From NCBI RefSeq assembly GCF_003149375.1, contig NZ_QFWH01000001.1, positions 150,753 to 214,752 of the forward strand: DNA of 64,000 bases, in the 5' to 3' direction. Made by a program: the position numbers and the translations under genes. This document shows, piece by piece, positions 8,849 to 18,265 of this stretch. The stretch's first letter is position 1. Every line of letters begins with the position of its first letter. The notes under the pieces are model-generated. The model ran no database searches. It had not been told where the DNA came from and worked only from the letters and a program-made list of their open reading frames with translations. The DNA comes from Vampirovibrio chlorellavorus (lineage in GTDB: Bacteria > Cyanobacteriota > Vampirovibrionia > Vampirovibrionales > Vampirovibrionaceae).

Positions 8849-9034
8849 ATGGTCGTTCGCTATGACGATTGTCCCCACTGTGGGTTTTGGGATCTGGCTC
8901 CCCGGCAAATTCTGGTGGGACGTCCCGCTCAAGGTACTACCTCCGCCCGGGAGTATTGGGAAATCCTCACTTTAAAGTGCCAGAACTGCGGTTGGCTAGG
9001 AGAACAGCCACTCAGGAAGCACTGCGCCGTTTAA
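8849..9034 (+). CDS. Small zinc-ribbon protein
   Basis: A 61-residue protein with two CxxC knuckles, CPHC near residue 8 and CQNC near residue 44, as in rubredoxin-like zinc ribbons. The ATG at 8849 is chosen over an in-frame ATG at 8774 because AGGAAGGAAGG lies directly upstream at proper spacing. Its stop codon overlaps the stop of the convergent flavoprotein gene (shared TTAA at 9031-9034). Probably a small nucleic-acid or metal-binding protein; no specific role can be read. Confidence 0.65.
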   Translation: MVVRYDDCPHCGFWDLAPRQILVGRPAQGTTSAREYWEILTLKCQNCGWLGEQPLRKHCAV

Positions 9035-10317
9035 GCGTCTTTCATCGCTTCGGATATCACCCAGCCAGCACTCCAGCAGGCCTGAAAGTTAAAGCCCCCC
9101 GTCAAACCGTCGATATCCAGAATCTCTCCACCAAAGTACAGGCCCGGCACACGCTTGCTTTGCAGGGTTTTAAAATCCACTTCTTTCAGGGCCACCCCGC
9201 CGCAACTCACAAATTCTTCCTTGGAAGGGCTTTTGCCGCTGACCCGCAAAGGTAGCCGCTTTATATTCTCCACCAGCCGATTCAGCGTTTTCTTGCCGAT
9301 CAGTTCCGCCTTTTCTTCCACGTGGGCACCGCTTTCCACCAACAAGGCTTGCCACAGCCGGTTGGGCAGCGCCGAAAAAGAAATGTTTCCCAGTTTTTTC
9401 TTGCCCTCCGTGCGCAAGAACCGCTCCTGTAGCGTGTCCCGCAAAGCCTCTTCGGACTGGGCGGGCAGGCAATCCAGAGTGAGGCTGGCCTGATAGCGGC
9501 TTTCGGCCAAGGCCCGGGCTCCCCAGGCGGATAAGCGGTAAATCAGGGGGCCCGATAAACCGGTGTGGGTAATCAGCACCGGGCCTTCCGCCATAAAAGT
9601 CTCTGTTTTGTGAGTGCCTTTCACCACCAGTTTTCCCTTGGCCTCAGGCAAAGCAATCCCCTGCAGGTCTTTTAACACCGCATCCTGAATCGTGAACGGA
9701 AACAACGATGGCACAGGCGGCAGAATGGTATGGCCCAAGCCCTTGGCCAGCTCCCACCCAATCGGGCTGTAGCCGGTGGCCAGCACGCAAACATCAAACC
9801 GATGACTTGCCTGGGCCGTGCGGATTTCAAAACCCCTCTCCGTTTTCTGAATGCTGTCCACACGGCTTTGGTTATAAATCCGAATGCCGTGGCGTTTGGC
9901 CAGGGCGTGAAACAGCTCCAGCACCTCCCCGGAGCTGTCCGAGCGGGGGAACATGCGCCCGTCCGGCTCGATTTTCAGCTTTAAGCCCCGTTGCTCAAAC
10001 CACTTCACAGTGTCTTTGGGCTGAAAGCGGGCAAACAGTGACTTCAGCTCCCGCTGCCCCCGGGGATAAAACTCCACCAGCCGAACCGGATCAAAGCAGT
10101 GATGGGTCAGGTTACATCGCCCTCCGCCGGAAATGCGCACCTTTTGCAAGGGCTTGTGTCCGGCTTCAAAAATGGTGATCTCCGCAGCAGGATTCTTTTC
10201 AGCGGTATTAATGGCCGCAAAAAAGCCAGCGGCCCCACCGCCGATGATGGCGATCCGAGGCCGGGATTCCCCAGCGGGACTGGGCTGGGTCAGGGCGGGG
10301 TCTGGTGTTGCAGGCAT
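9031..10317 (-). CDS. HI0933/BaiN-family FAD-dependent oxidoreductase
   Basis: A 428-residue flavoprotein. It has an N-terminal dinucleotide-binding motif [15 protein letters not shown], the family signature [10 protein letters not shown], an internal [17 protein letters not shown] segment and the C-terminal [27 protein letters not shown]. The family (Pfam HI0933-like) includes BaiN; most members have no proven substrate. I place the start at the ATG at 10317; a GTG at 10371 is an alternative. A TATACT hexamer ends 6 nt before this ATG and no SD is visible, so a leaderless message is possible. Its promoter region faces lpxD. Confidence 0.85.
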   Translation of the reverse strand: MPATPDPALTQPSPAGESRPRIAIIGGGAAGFFAAINTAEKNPAAEITIFEAGHKPLQKVRISGGGRCNLTHHCFDPVRLVEFYPRGQRELKSLFARFQPKDTVKWFEQRGLKLKIEPDGRMFPRSDSSGEVLELFHALAKRHGIRIYNQSRVDSIQKTERGFEIRTAQASHRFDVCVLATGYSPIGWELAKGLGHTILPPVPSLFPFTIQDAVLKDLQGIALPEAKGKLVVKGTHKTETFMAEGPVLITHTGLSGPLIYRLSAWGARALAESRYQASLTLDCLPAQSEEALRDTLQERFLRTEGKKKLGNISFSALPNRLWQALLVESGAHVEEKAELIGKKTLNRLVENIKRLPLRVSGKSPSKEEFVSCGGVALKEVDFKTLQSKRVPGLYFGGEILDIDGLTGGFNFQACWSAGWVISEAMKDA

Positions 10318-10392
10318 GCACCCAGTATAATCAAAAAGCCCAATTTTTGCTGTCTGGCCTGCCTTGTTCACAGGGCCTCAAGGAGTCTCTCA

Positions 10393-11559
10393 ATGTCGGA
10401 AACCACTCGTCCCAACCATTTGCCGGTACCACCAGTTACCCTGGAAACTTTGGCTTCTGTCACTCCCGGCGCCAGCCTCAAAGGCAACGGGGCCATCGCC
10501 ATTACCAGTCTGGCCCACCCCAAAATGATCACCTCCCCAGACGAAGCGGTACTGATTCTGGACGCCGGGGCTTTGAAAATACTGCCCCATAGCCCCATCC
10601 CCGTGAAAACCGCCGTGGTGGCCGCGGACATTGAAGTGCCGGAAGGCCTTTTTGAAGGGTATATCACCGTAGAGCGTCCCCGTTTTGCCCTGGCCACGTT
10701 GCTGAGTGTGTTTGAGAAGCCCTTGCACGCCTATCAGGGGGTTCATCCCACCGCGGTGATTGAAGCATCGGCTCAGGTTCACCCTTCGGCCTCTATCGGG
10801 GCCTTTGCCTATATTGGCGAAAAAGCCCAAGTAGGCCCCAATTGCGTGTTAATGCCGCATGTCACCGTGGGCGCGGAAGCGCGGCTGGATGCCGGGTGCG
10901 TCTTGCATTCTGGCGCCCGGGTGGGTGAACGGGTCATGATAGGCAAACGGGTCATTTTACAGCACAACGCCAGCATTGGGGCCGATGGCTTCAGCTACGT
11001 CACCCCGGAGCCGGGCAGCGTGGAAGCGGCCAAGTCCGGTGGCAAAATTTCCGGGCAAAATACTGAAGTGCTGCGTATCAACTCCATCGGTACGGTCATT
11101 CTGGAAGATGACGTGGAAGTGGGAGCCTGCGCCACCATCGATCGTTCCAATCTGGGCGCCACTTTAATAAAGAAGGGTACCAAGATTGATAACCTGGTGA
11201 TGATTGGCCACAACAACGTGGTAGGGCAAAACTGCCTGATCGTCTCTCAGGTGGGCATTTCCGGCAGTTGCGAAATTGGTGACCGGGTGGTCATCGCCGG
11301 GCAAGCCGGTCTGGCCGATCACCTGAAGGTAGGCGATGACGCCATTATTATGGCCAAGTCCGGCGTGATGCGAGACATTGAGCCCAAGGAAGTGGTGGTG
11401 GGCATTCCGGCCATGCCCCGCCGGGAAACTTTTCAGACCCTCATGTACATGGGCAAGCTACGGGAACTGTTCCAGGAGGTCAAAACCCTGAAGAAACGCT
11501 TGACTGAGCTGGAAGAACAGGGCTCTGGCAGCTCTCAGCCAGAAAAGGTTGAGGCCTAA
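10393..11559 (+). CDS. lpxD: UDP-3-O-acylglucosamine N-acyltransferase LpxD
   Basis: Third step of lipid A synthesis: N-acylation of UDP-3-O-acyl-glucosamine. 388 residues, somewhat longer than E. coli LpxD (341). The N-terminal uridine-binding domain (about 1-120) precedes a long left-handed beta-helix of hexapeptide repeats ([32 protein letters not shown]...). The catalytic-His region is in [16 protein letters not shown]. The C-terminal helix [20 protein letters not shown] looks coiled-coil. The ATG at 10393 is chosen because AAGGAG lies 8 nt upstream. First gene of the lpxD-lpxC-fabZ-lpxA run. Confidence 0.93.
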   Translation: MSETTRPNHLPVPPVTLETLASVTPGASLKGNGAIAITSLAHPKMITSPDEAVLILDAGALKILPHSPIPVKTAVVAADIEVPEGLFEGYITVERPRFALATLLSVFEKPLHAYQGVHPTAVIEASAQVHPSASIGAFAYIGEKAQVGPNCVLMPHVTVGAEARLDAGCVLHSGARVGERVMIGKRVILQHNASIGADGFSYVTPEPGSVEAAKSGGKISGQNTEVLRINSIGTVILEDDVEVGACATIDRSNLGATLIKKGTKIDNLVMIGHNNVVGQNCLIVSQVGISGSCEIGDRVVIAGQAGLADHLKVGDDAIIMAKSGVMRDIEPKEVVVGIPAMPRRETFQTLMYMGKLRELFQEVKTLKKRLTELEEQGSGSSQPEKVEA

Positions 11560-11561
11560 CG

Positions 11562-12410
11562 ATGATATCCTCGACCACTGACACGCCTGTCCTTGTTTCT
11601 GGCCTTGGGGTGATTACCGGCAAGCCCGTGGATGTCAGGATTCAACTGGCTGACCCCGGCCATGGGATTGTGTTCTATCTGGAAGGTGGCGCTGCGGTGC
11701 CAGCCCGGCTAACGTCGGTGGTACAGACCGATCGGGGGGTCACGTTGGCCAGCCGGAACGGGCCAGTATTATCCCCGGTTCTATCCATCGTGGAGCATTT
11801 TCTGTGCGCCGCCGCTTTGGCAGGCCTGTCTGACTTGAAAGTGTCCGTCTCCGGGGCCCCGGAGATGCCCATTCTGGACGGTAGCGCTCAGGATTGGCTG
11901 AAGGTGTTTGCCACCCACTTTGACTTACGGCTCCCAGCGCCCAGCCTTGCCCTGAATCAGGCGGTTTTTTACCGTCATAACGATGATATCGCCCTCTATG
12001 CCGTGCCGGATACGCATTTTAAAATCAGCTACAGCGTGGACTTTGATCACCCGGATTTAAAAAGCCGCTGGGTGCGCTGGGACAGTCAGACGGATAACCC
12101 GGCCCTGATTTCCACCGCCTGCACCTTTGGCTATGTCAGTGAATTACCCGCCCTGCAAGCACGGGGCCTGGCCCTGGGGGCCAGCCTGGAAAATTCCCTG
12201 GGACTCTTTGAAGAAGGCGGGTACAGTCGGGCATTGCGGCATGAGGACGAGCCCATTTATCACAAAGCTCTGGATCTGATCGGCGATCTCAGCCTGATGG
12301 GCGTCAATCCGTTGGCCATCAAAGCCCACGTGTTTGCCCTCAACGCCGGACACAGCAGCCATGTGCCCTTTGCCCAAAAATTACGAAACGCCTTGCGTTT
12401 GTCAGACTAA
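11562..12410 (+). CDS. lpxC: UDP-3-O-acyl-N-acetylglucosamine deacetylase LpxC
   Basis: Zinc amidase for the committed step of lipid A synthesis. 282 residues (E. coli 305). Zinc ligands are visible: the His in VEHFLCAAAL, and the His and Asp in HEDEPIYHKALDLIGDL. The general-acid His is in the C-terminal GHSSH. The N-terminal domain contains GLGVITGKPVDV, matching the family's GxGLHSGxxV start, though the usual LHSG is replaced by VITG. It starts 2 bp after lpxD stops, so coupling is likely. Confidence 0.93.
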   Translation: MISSTTDTPVLVSGLGVITGKPVDVRIQLADPGHGIVFYLEGGAAVPARLTSVVQTDRGVTLASRNGPVLSPVLSIVEHFLCAAALAGLSDLKVSVSGAPEMPILDGSAQDWLKVFATHFDLRLPAPSLALNQAVFYRHNDDIALYAVPDTHFKISYSVDFDHPDLKSRWVRWDSQTDNPALISTACTFGYVSELPALQARGLALGASLENSLGLFEEGGYSRALRHEDEPIYHKALDLIGDLSLMGVNPLAIKAHVFALNAGHSSHVPFAQKLRNALRLSD

Positions 12411-12423
12411 CCGTGCCGCTTCG

Positions 12424-12452
12424 TTTTCATTTGAGAGCCCTTTGGTTATAAT
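12424..12452 (+). promoter_or_regulatory. Promoter candidate upstream of fabZ
   Basis: TTTTCA, 17 nt, TATAAT, located just after the lpxC stop. The -10 is perfect and the -35 weak. It would give fabZ-lpxA some independent expression. Confidence 0.45.
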
Positions 12453-12502
12453 GCTCCCCAAGTGATGATATGGAGCCTGTTTTTGACGTGGGAAGCCTGG
12501 TA

Positions 12503-13015
12503 ATGAATGAAAAACCGAACACCAAAGCAAGCCAAGATCTAGCAAACGGGCAAGAAGCCTTGCCGTCCCCCCGGCGTATTCGGGACATTATGAGCATCCT
12601 GCCTCACCGCTATCCCTTTATTCTGGTGGATCGGGTCACTGAGCTGGAACCGGGCAAACGCATCAAGGGCTACAAAAACGTCACCATCAACGAGCCCTTT
12701 TTTCAGGGGCATTTCCCCGGCGATCCCATCATGCCCGGTGTTTTACAACTGGAAGCCCTGGCCCAAATGGGTGTCCTGCTGCTGGATACCATTCCCGGCG
12801 CGCAAGGGAAGCTGGCCGTGTTTGCCGGCATGAACGACGTGCGCTTCCGCCGCATGGTCACCCCCGGCGATCGCTTTGACATGGAGTGCGAAATACTAAA
12901 GCTGCGGCTGCCCATTGGCAAAATGTCCTGCAAGGCATACGTGGACGGAGAATTGGCCGTAGAGGCCGAGATCATTTGCTCTCTGGTAGATCGGGAGTCC
13001 ACGCCAACCGCTTAA
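12503..13015 (+). CDS. fabZ: 3-hydroxyacyl-ACP dehydratase FabZ
   Basis: Dehydrates beta-hydroxyacyl-ACP in fatty-acid elongation; the 3-hydroxy substrate is shared with LpxA and LpxD. 170 residues from the ATG at 12503, chosen because GGAAG lies 8 nt upstream; an ATG at 12470 is an alternative. The core contains LPHRYPFILVDRV and the catalytic segment GHFPGDPIMPGVLQLEALAQ with the active-site His and Glu. The N-terminus is extended by about 20 polar residues relative to E. coli FabZ. Confidence 0.93.
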   Translation: MNEKPNTKASQDLANGQEALPSPRRIRDIMSILPHRYPFILVDRVTELEPGKRIKGYKNVTINEPFFQGHFPGDPIMPGVLQLEALAQMGVLLLDTIPGAQGKLAVFAGMNDVRFRRMVTPGDRFDMECEILKLRLPIGKMSCKAYVDGELAVEAEIICSLVDRESTPTA

Positions 13016-13049
13016 CGGGTTACGCTCAAGAAAGATCGAGGCTGAAACC

Positions 13050-13913
13050 ATGCTGATTCATCCCACCGCCATTATTGATCCCACCGCCCAACTGGGAGAT
13101 CAGGTTCAGGTTGGCCCATACGCCATTGTGGGGCCGCATTGCGTGGTAGGCGATCGCACCCGACTCGATGCCCATGCGGTTCTGCAGGAATATGTAAAAC
13201 TGGGCGCAGACTGCCAGGTGTCATCCGGTGCTGTTCTGGGCGGTCATCCCCAGGATTTCAAGTTCAAGGGAGAGCCCTCCTATGTGCGCATCGGGCAGGG
13301 CAGCATTATTCGGGAATGCGTTACGGTCAATCGCTCCACCGGCGAAGGCAACGAAACAGTGATTGGCGATAAAGCCCTGCTGATGGCTTATGCCCACGTG
13401 GCCCATAACTGTATTTTGGGCGATGAAGTGATTTTGGCCAACGCCGTGCAATTGGGCGGGCACGTGGAAATCGGGGATTTTGCCTTTATCGGTGGCAGTT
13501 GCGCCATTCACCAGTTCGTCAAGATCGGCAAACTGGCCATTGTGGCCGGACTGAGCGCCACCCGAATGGACTTGCCTCCCTTTGCCACGCTGGATGGCCG
13601 CCCGGCGGTGGTGGCCGGAATCAACAAGGTCGGTTTAAAGCGGCGCGGCTTTGATCTGGCCAGTCGCACCCGCCTGAAACGGGCCTTTAAGCTGTTGTTT
13701 TTTGCCAACCTGAATTACAAACAGGCCATTGAAGCCATTCACGCTGAAATTGAACCCGATCCGGCCATTACCGAGCTGGTGACTTTTGTGCAGCAATCCG
13801 CCAAAGGCATTTTTCGGCCCACCCGGGTCAAAGGCAGTGCCCGCAAGCCGGGCAACCTGGATCTGTTGACCGATGCGGACGAGGCGGAGCTTTTGTCCGA
13901 TACCCTGCTCTAG
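13050..13913 (+). CDS. lpxA: UDP-N-acetylglucosamine acyltransferase LpxA
   Basis: First enzyme of lipid A synthesis; transfers a 3-hydroxyacyl chain to UDP-GlcNAc. 287 residues (E. coli 262). Hexapeptide repeats form the beta-helix from residue 1 (IHPTAIIDPTAQLGDQVQVGPYAIVG). Catalytic-His motif LMAYAHVAHNCILGD, then FIGGSCAIHQFVKIG and the GLNKVGLKRRGF-like segment GINKVGLKRRGF. The C-terminal helical domain ends in an acidic tail. GAGG lies 8 nt upstream of the ATG. The order lpxD-lpxC-fabZ-lpxA is common in cyanobacteria and other diderms; lpxB is not next. Confidence 0.94.
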   Translation: MLIHPTAIIDPTAQLGDQVQVGPYAIVGPHCVVGDRTRLDAHAVLQEYVKLGADCQVSSGAVLGGHPQDFKFKGEPSYVRIGQGSIIRECVTVNRSTGEGNETVIGDKALLMAYAHVAHNCILGDEVILANAVQLGGHVEIGDFAFIGGSCAIHQFVKIGKLAIVAGLSATRMDLPPFATLDGRPAVVAGINKVGLKRRGFDLASRTRLKRAFKLLFFANLNYKQAIEAIHAEIEPDPAITELVTFVQQSAKGIFRPTRVKGSARKPGNLDLLTDADEAELLSDTLL

Positions 13914-14006
13914 GCTCAGACCAAAAGTTGGCTGGGTACTGGCCGCATTCAAGAGTGCATCAGAGTTAAGTTCATGAGGAATTCAGAACCTCAGGAGAGA
14001 TGGTTT

Positions 14007-15428
14007 ATGCCACACAATTCCTTTAAGGCAGTAATTTTAGCCGCAGGCAAAGGGACTCGCCTGAAGAGTGAGCTGCCCAAGGTCTTGCACCCCCTGTTTG
14101 GCAAGCCCTTGCTGATGCGGGTGCTGGATACACTGGGCGGACTTCAGGCCTCAGAGGCCTGCGTGATCATTGGCCATGGCCGGGAGCAAGTCACTCAGGC
14201 GCTGGATGCCTATGACTCCCCCTTCGCCATTCGCACCGTGGTACAGGAACCCCAGTTGGGCACCGGGCACGCCCTGTTACAGGTCCGTCAAAAGCTGGCA
14301 GACTGGCAAAACTTCAGCGGCAATGTGCTGATCCTCTCCGGAGATGTGCCCTTGCTGACCACGGAGACCCTGGCTACCCTCTTGGAAACCCATCAGAGTG
14401 CCCAAAATGATTTGACGGTGCTGGTGGCCACTCTGGCCAATCCCTTTGGCTACGGGCGGGTAATTACCGAAGGCCACTCCATTTTGCGGGTGGTGGAGCA
14501 AAAAGACGCCAGTGAAGCGGAGAAGCAGGTTCAAACCATTAATACCGGGGTCTACTGTCTGAACTGGGCCAAAATATCGCCCTTGCTGGAGCAACTGTCC
14601 AGCGACAACGCCCAGGGCGAGTTTTATTTGACCGATGTGATTGCCCTGGCCGTACAAGCTGGCTACCGGGTGGGCTTGTCCCATCTGGATGACCCGGATG
14701 AAGTGCTGGGCGTCAACGCCCGGGCTGACCTGGCCCAATGCCACGCCGTCCTGAACACCCGCACCCTGAACCGACTGATGGCGGAAGGGGTCACCATTCT
14801 GCACCCGGCCTCCACCTTTATTGCCCCGGAAGTCCGTATTGGAGCCGATTCCACCGTATTACCCGGCTGCTATCTTCAGGGCGATATCACCATTGGCAAA
14901 CGTTGCCTGATTGGGCCGCACACCACCATGAGCGGGTCGGTGGAAGTGGCGGATGATGTGAAAATCATGCAATCGGTGGTGCGAGATAGTCGCATTGGGG
15001 CCTTTACCAACGTGGGCCCTTTCGCCCAACTGCGGGATGGGGTGGACATCAGCCATCACGTCAACATCGGCAACTTTGTGGAAGTGAAGAAGACTCGTAT
15101 CGATCACCATACCAACGCCGCCCACCTGGCCTATCTGGGGGACGCGGAGCTGGGCAGCGACGTGAACATCGGGGCGGGCACCATTACGGCCAACTACGAC
15201 CCGGTGCGCGATATCAAGGAACGCACCATCATTGCCCACGGGGCCAAGGTGGGCAGCAATTCCGTGTTGGTGGCCCCGGTCAGCGTAGGCGAGAATGCCA
15301 GCGTGGCCGCCGGATCGGTGATCACCAAAGACGTGAAACCCTGGAATTTAGCCATCGCTCGGGGCCGTCAGGTGGAAATCAACGACTGGGTCAAGCGGGC
15401 CAAGGGCATCACCGAGGTCACTTCCTAG
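14007..15428 (+). CDS. glmU: Bifunctional UDP-GlcNAc pyrophosphorylase / GlcN-1-P acetyltransferase GlmU
   Basis: Makes UDP-GlcNAc, the substrate of LpxA and of peptidoglycan synthesis, so its position after lpxA is logical. 473 residues from the ATG at 14007, preceded by CAGGAGAG; an upstream ATG at 13974 is less likely. The N-terminal uridylyltransferase domain shows ILAAGKGTRLKSELPKVLHPL. The C-terminal beta-helix shows HLAYLGDAELGSDVNIGAGTITANYD, the acetyltransferase signature. Full length; both domains appear intact. Confidence 0.95.
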   Translation: MPHNSFKAVILAAGKGTRLKSELPKVLHPLFGKPLLMRVLDTLGGLQASEACVIIGHGREQVTQALDAYDSPFAIRTVVQEPQLGTGHALLQVRQKLADWQNFSGNVLILSGDVPLLTTETLATLLETHQSAQNDLTVLVATLANPFGYGRVITEGHSILRVVEQKDASEAEKQVQTINTGVYCLNWAKISPLLEQLSSDNAQGEFYLTDVIALAVQAGYRVGLSHLDDPDEVLGVNARADLAQCHAVLNTRTLNRLMAEGVTILHPASTFIAPEVRIGADSTVLPGCYLQGDITIGKRCLIGPHTTMSGSVEVADDVKIMQSVVRDSRIGAFTNVGPFAQLRDGVDISHHVNIGNFVEVKKTRIDHHTNAAHLAYLGDAELGSDVNIGAGTITANYDPVRDIKERTIIAHGAKVGSNSVLVAPVSVGENASVAAGSVITKDVKPWNLAIARGRQVEINDWVKRAKGITEVTS

Positions 15429-15594
15429 GATGGCCTGCCCAGAGCTGAATGACGCTTGTCAGGATTGGCGCTCTTGAATCGCTGAAAAGCTGCCCGGCGT
15501 GCAAGTCTTAACCCCGGTCTTAAGCCGCTCTGTACCCGGTCAGACCTGTCAGACAGGTACAACCGTGTTGTGAAGAAGTCTGTCTTGGCTGATT

Positions 15595-15879
15595 TTATGG
15601 CGCGGAATGAATCACTTTTTGGCGGACTTCCTGAGCCAACCAGGGAAAAACGGCTTTTTCACCAAAGCCAATGCCAAATTCATTTAAAATGGAGAACTGT
15701 ACCAGATCATCCAGCGGCAGTTCAGGCGGAACGGCGCTTTTTTGGTTCATAGTGATGATATCGCTCTCTGGGCCGGTTAACATATCCTTGAATTCCGAGT
15801 TCAGCCAAAGCAGGATGGCGTTGAGCCGTTGGGGGTCATACAGTTCCAATACTTGGGAAAGCTGAGGATGGAGGGTCAT
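15595..15879 (-). CDS. Hypothetical small acidic protein
   Basis: A 94-residue polar protein on the minus strand between glmU and the sugar ABC operon. The start is supported by AGGA about 9 nt upstream of the ATG. No membrane segment. It contains DPQRLNAILLWLNSEFKDML, probably a helix, and a hydrophobic C-terminal part. No family recognised. Confidence 0.5.
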   Translation of the reverse strand: MTLHPQLSQVLELYDPQRLNAILLWLNSEFKDMLTGPESDIITMNQKSAVPPELPLDDLVQFSILNEFGIGFGEKAVFPWLAQEVRQKVIHSAP

Positions 15880-15977
15880 GGTGGTAGTCCTAAAAAATTC
15901 CCTTTGAACGGCTTTGCTAGTAACAACTATACTTATAAAAAGGGGCTTCCCCTTGAATTGATCCGGATAGGGCGTGT

Positions 15978-17372
15978 ATGGGCCAAAGTTTACAAAAATT
16001 CAAGGATGCTACAAAGCGGCTAAGCAAGCAGACTTTGGGGCTTGCGGCGCTTGGCCTGATAGTGGCGGGGCTGGTGGGTTGTCAGACCCGTCCCACTGCC
16101 AGATCCGTCCAGATTCAGCTCTCCACCTGGGGAAGCGCTCAGGAGGTGGCCGTTCTGAAATCGCTACTGCGGGATTTTGAGCGCAGCCATCCTCAAATAC
16201 GGGTGCAATTGCTGCACATCCCCGAAAATTACTACCAAAAGCTGCACATTCTGGTGGCGGGCGACATGGCCCCCGATGTCATTTTTACCAACAGCCTCAG
16301 TTTCCCCATTTACGCCTCTCAGGGCATTTTTCGGGATTTGCGCCCCTATTTGGCGCCCGGAGCCAAAAACACCGGCGCCTCTGACGAGAACTCTGACAGG
16401 GTCTCTAATGGGCCCTCTGAGGCGTTATCAGAAGCCCAATTCTACCCCCAAGCCCTCAAAGCCTTCCGCTGGCGGCTGCCCAACGGCCAGAGGATTCTGG
16501 GCGCTCTGCCCCGAGACATTTCCAATGTGGTGATCTTCTATAACCGGGATTTATTCAGGCAGGCCGGTCTGGCGGAACCCCGGGCGGGCTGGACCTGGGA
16601 GCAATTTCGGGAAATAGCCGATCGCTTGACCGTAGACGCCAACAACGACGGCGACCCGGATCAGTTTGGCGTTTCTTTTTACAGCACCCCGCCGTTGTTC
16701 TGGCTGCCCTTTGTGTGGAGTGCCGGGGGGGATTTATTCAGCCCGGATTTGCGCCGCTTTACCCTGAATCAAGCCAAAGCGGTTGAGGGACTGCGCTTTT
16801 ACGCCGATTTGCGCCATAAATGGCATGTGGCCCCCAAAAAAGTGGAAAGTGGCGGCACCAGCATGAGTCAGCTCTTTCTCCAGCAAAAAGTGGCCATGCT
16901 GGTCAGTGGACGATGGAGTGTCCCTGTATTTCGGGAGCAGGCCAAATTCCGCTGGGACGTGGTGCCCTTGCCCGTCGGCCCCAGTGGGCAGTCCAGGGTG
17001 GGCATCGACGCCTCCGGCTACGCCATTGCCGCCAAAAGCCAGCACCCCACGGAAAGTTTTGCCTTGATTCGCTATTTACTCAGCCGGGAAGCGGTACGCA
17101 CGGTGACCGAAAGTGGCCTGATTGTTCCGGCTCGGCCCGATGTGGCCACCTCGGCGGCGTTTTTATCCCCCCATCAGGCGCCGGCCCACGGGCAGGCCTT
17201 TCTGGATGTGATCCCCGAGGGGGTTCCCACCCATACCCCACCCCGCTGGAATGAAGTGGCCGAAGAACTGGGTCTGGCCTTGGAACCCGTCTGGGATGGC
17301 CAGCAAGATCCTGCCATGGCCATGGCCGCCGTAAAACCCAAGCTGGACGCTTTGTTGGAGGTGAGCCCGTGA
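15978..17372 (+). CDS. Sugar ABC transporter substrate-binding lipoprotein
   Basis: Family-1 (UgpB/MalE-like) solute-binding protein, 464 residues. A hydrophobic segment ends in the lipobox LVGC with the acylation Cys at residue 35, so it should be tethered to the inner membrane. The body shows typical features: ISTWGS-like start (IQLSTWGS), GDMAPDVIFTN, DANNDGDPDQFGVSF (a calcium-loop-like motif) and GRWSVPVFREQ. It overlaps the first permease by 4 nt (GTGA). The N-region before the hydrophobic core is long (about 19 residues). The sugar cannot be read from sequence. Confidence 0.9.
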   Translation: MGQSLQKFKDATKRLSKQTLGLAALGLIVAGLVGCQTRPTARSVQIQLSTWGSAQEVAVLKSLLRDFERSHPQIRVQLLHIPENYYQKLHILVAGDMAPDVIFTNSLSFPIYASQGIFRDLRPYLAPGAKNTGASDENSDRVSNGPSEALSEAQFYPQALKAFRWRLPNGQRILGALPRDISNVVIFYNRDLFRQAGLAEPRAGWTWEQFREIADRLTVDANNDGDPDQFGVSFYSTPPLFWLPFVWSAGGDLFSPDLRRFTLNQAKAVEGLRFYADLRHKWHVAPKKVESGGTSMSQLFLQQKVAMLVSGRWSVPVFREQAKFRWDVVPLPVGPSGQSRVGIDASGYAIAAKSQHPTESFALIRYLLSREAVRTVTESGLIVPARPDVATSAAFLSPHQAPAHGQAFLDVIPEGVPTHTPPRWNEVAEELGLALEPVWDGQQDPAMAMAAVKPKLDALLEVSP

Positions 17373-18265
17373 AACCCCACGAGTTACAGGAGCGTCGCTG
17401 GGCCTGGCTGTTTTTGGCCCCCTGTTTACTGGGCCTGCTGATTTTTACTTATCTCCCCATTCTGGCTTCGCTGGGACTGAGCTTTTCCTACTGGAACCTG
17501 CTGGGCGTGCCCCAATTTGTGGGTGTGCAAAATTACACGGCAGTGCTGAACGATCCCCTGTTCTGGCGTTCCTTTGGCACCACCTGGATCTTTGTGCTGG
17601 TCTCCGGCGCTCTGGAGCTGGTACTGAGCTTGTGGCTAGCCGTATGGCTCAACCGGGCCCTCCGGGGACAGAGTTTCTTCCGGGCGGCTTATTTTCTGCC
17701 CTTTATTACCCCCATGGTCAGCGTGTCGCTGGTGTGGGGCTGGCTGTACGATCCCTCCTACGGGCTGTTTAACTGGCTGTTGCAGCAGGCTCACCTGATT
17801 GATAAGTCCATTCCCTGGCTGTATGACCCCAAAACCGCTTTGTGGGCGGTCATGATTTTACGGGTGTGGAAAGACATTGGCTACAACATGGTTATTTTTC
17901 TAGCCGGGCTGCAAACGGTGCCCCCGTCCTTGTACGAGTCGGCTCATCTGGATGGGGCCACCGGCTGGCAAACCTTTTGGCGGGTGACCCTGCCCATGAT
18001 TACCCCCACCCTGTTTTTCGTGGGCATTATGACCCTAATCAACGGCTTTCAGGCCTTCGATTCGGTGTATCTGCTGACCCAAGGGGGACCGGAGCATAGC
18101 ACCGAACTGCTGGTGTACTGGATGTTCAAAAACGCCTTCGAATTCTACAAAATTGGCCCAGCCTCAGCCATTGCCTATATTCTGTTTATGACCATTCTGG
18201 CTTTAACCCTGCTGCAATGGCAATTGCGCAAGCGATGGGTGATGTATGAGGATGAAACGGCATGA
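17369..18265 (+). CDS. Sugar ABC transporter permease (UgpA/MalF type)
   Basis: First membrane subunit, 298 residues with six predicted membrane helices. The EAA-loop motif, which contacts the ATPase, is YESAHLDGATGWQTFWRVTLPMITP near residue 190. GTG start overlapping the upstream stop, with GGAGGTGA as ribosome binding site. Overlaps the next permease by 4 nt. Confidence 0.92.
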   Translation: MKPHELQERRWAWLFLAPCLLGLLIFTYLPILASLGLSFSYWNLLGVPQFVGVQNYTAVLNDPLFWRSFGTTWIFVLVSGALELVLSLWLAVWLNRALRGQSFFRAAYFLPFITPMVSVSLVWGWLYDPSYGLFNWLLQQAHLIDKSIPWLYDPKTALWAVMILRVWKDIGYNMVIFLAGLQTVPPSLYESAHLDGATGWQTFWRVTLPMITPTLFFVGIMTLINGFQAFDSVYLLTQGGPEHSTELLVYWMFKNAFEFYKIGPASAIAYILFMTILALTLLQWQLRKRWVMYEDETA

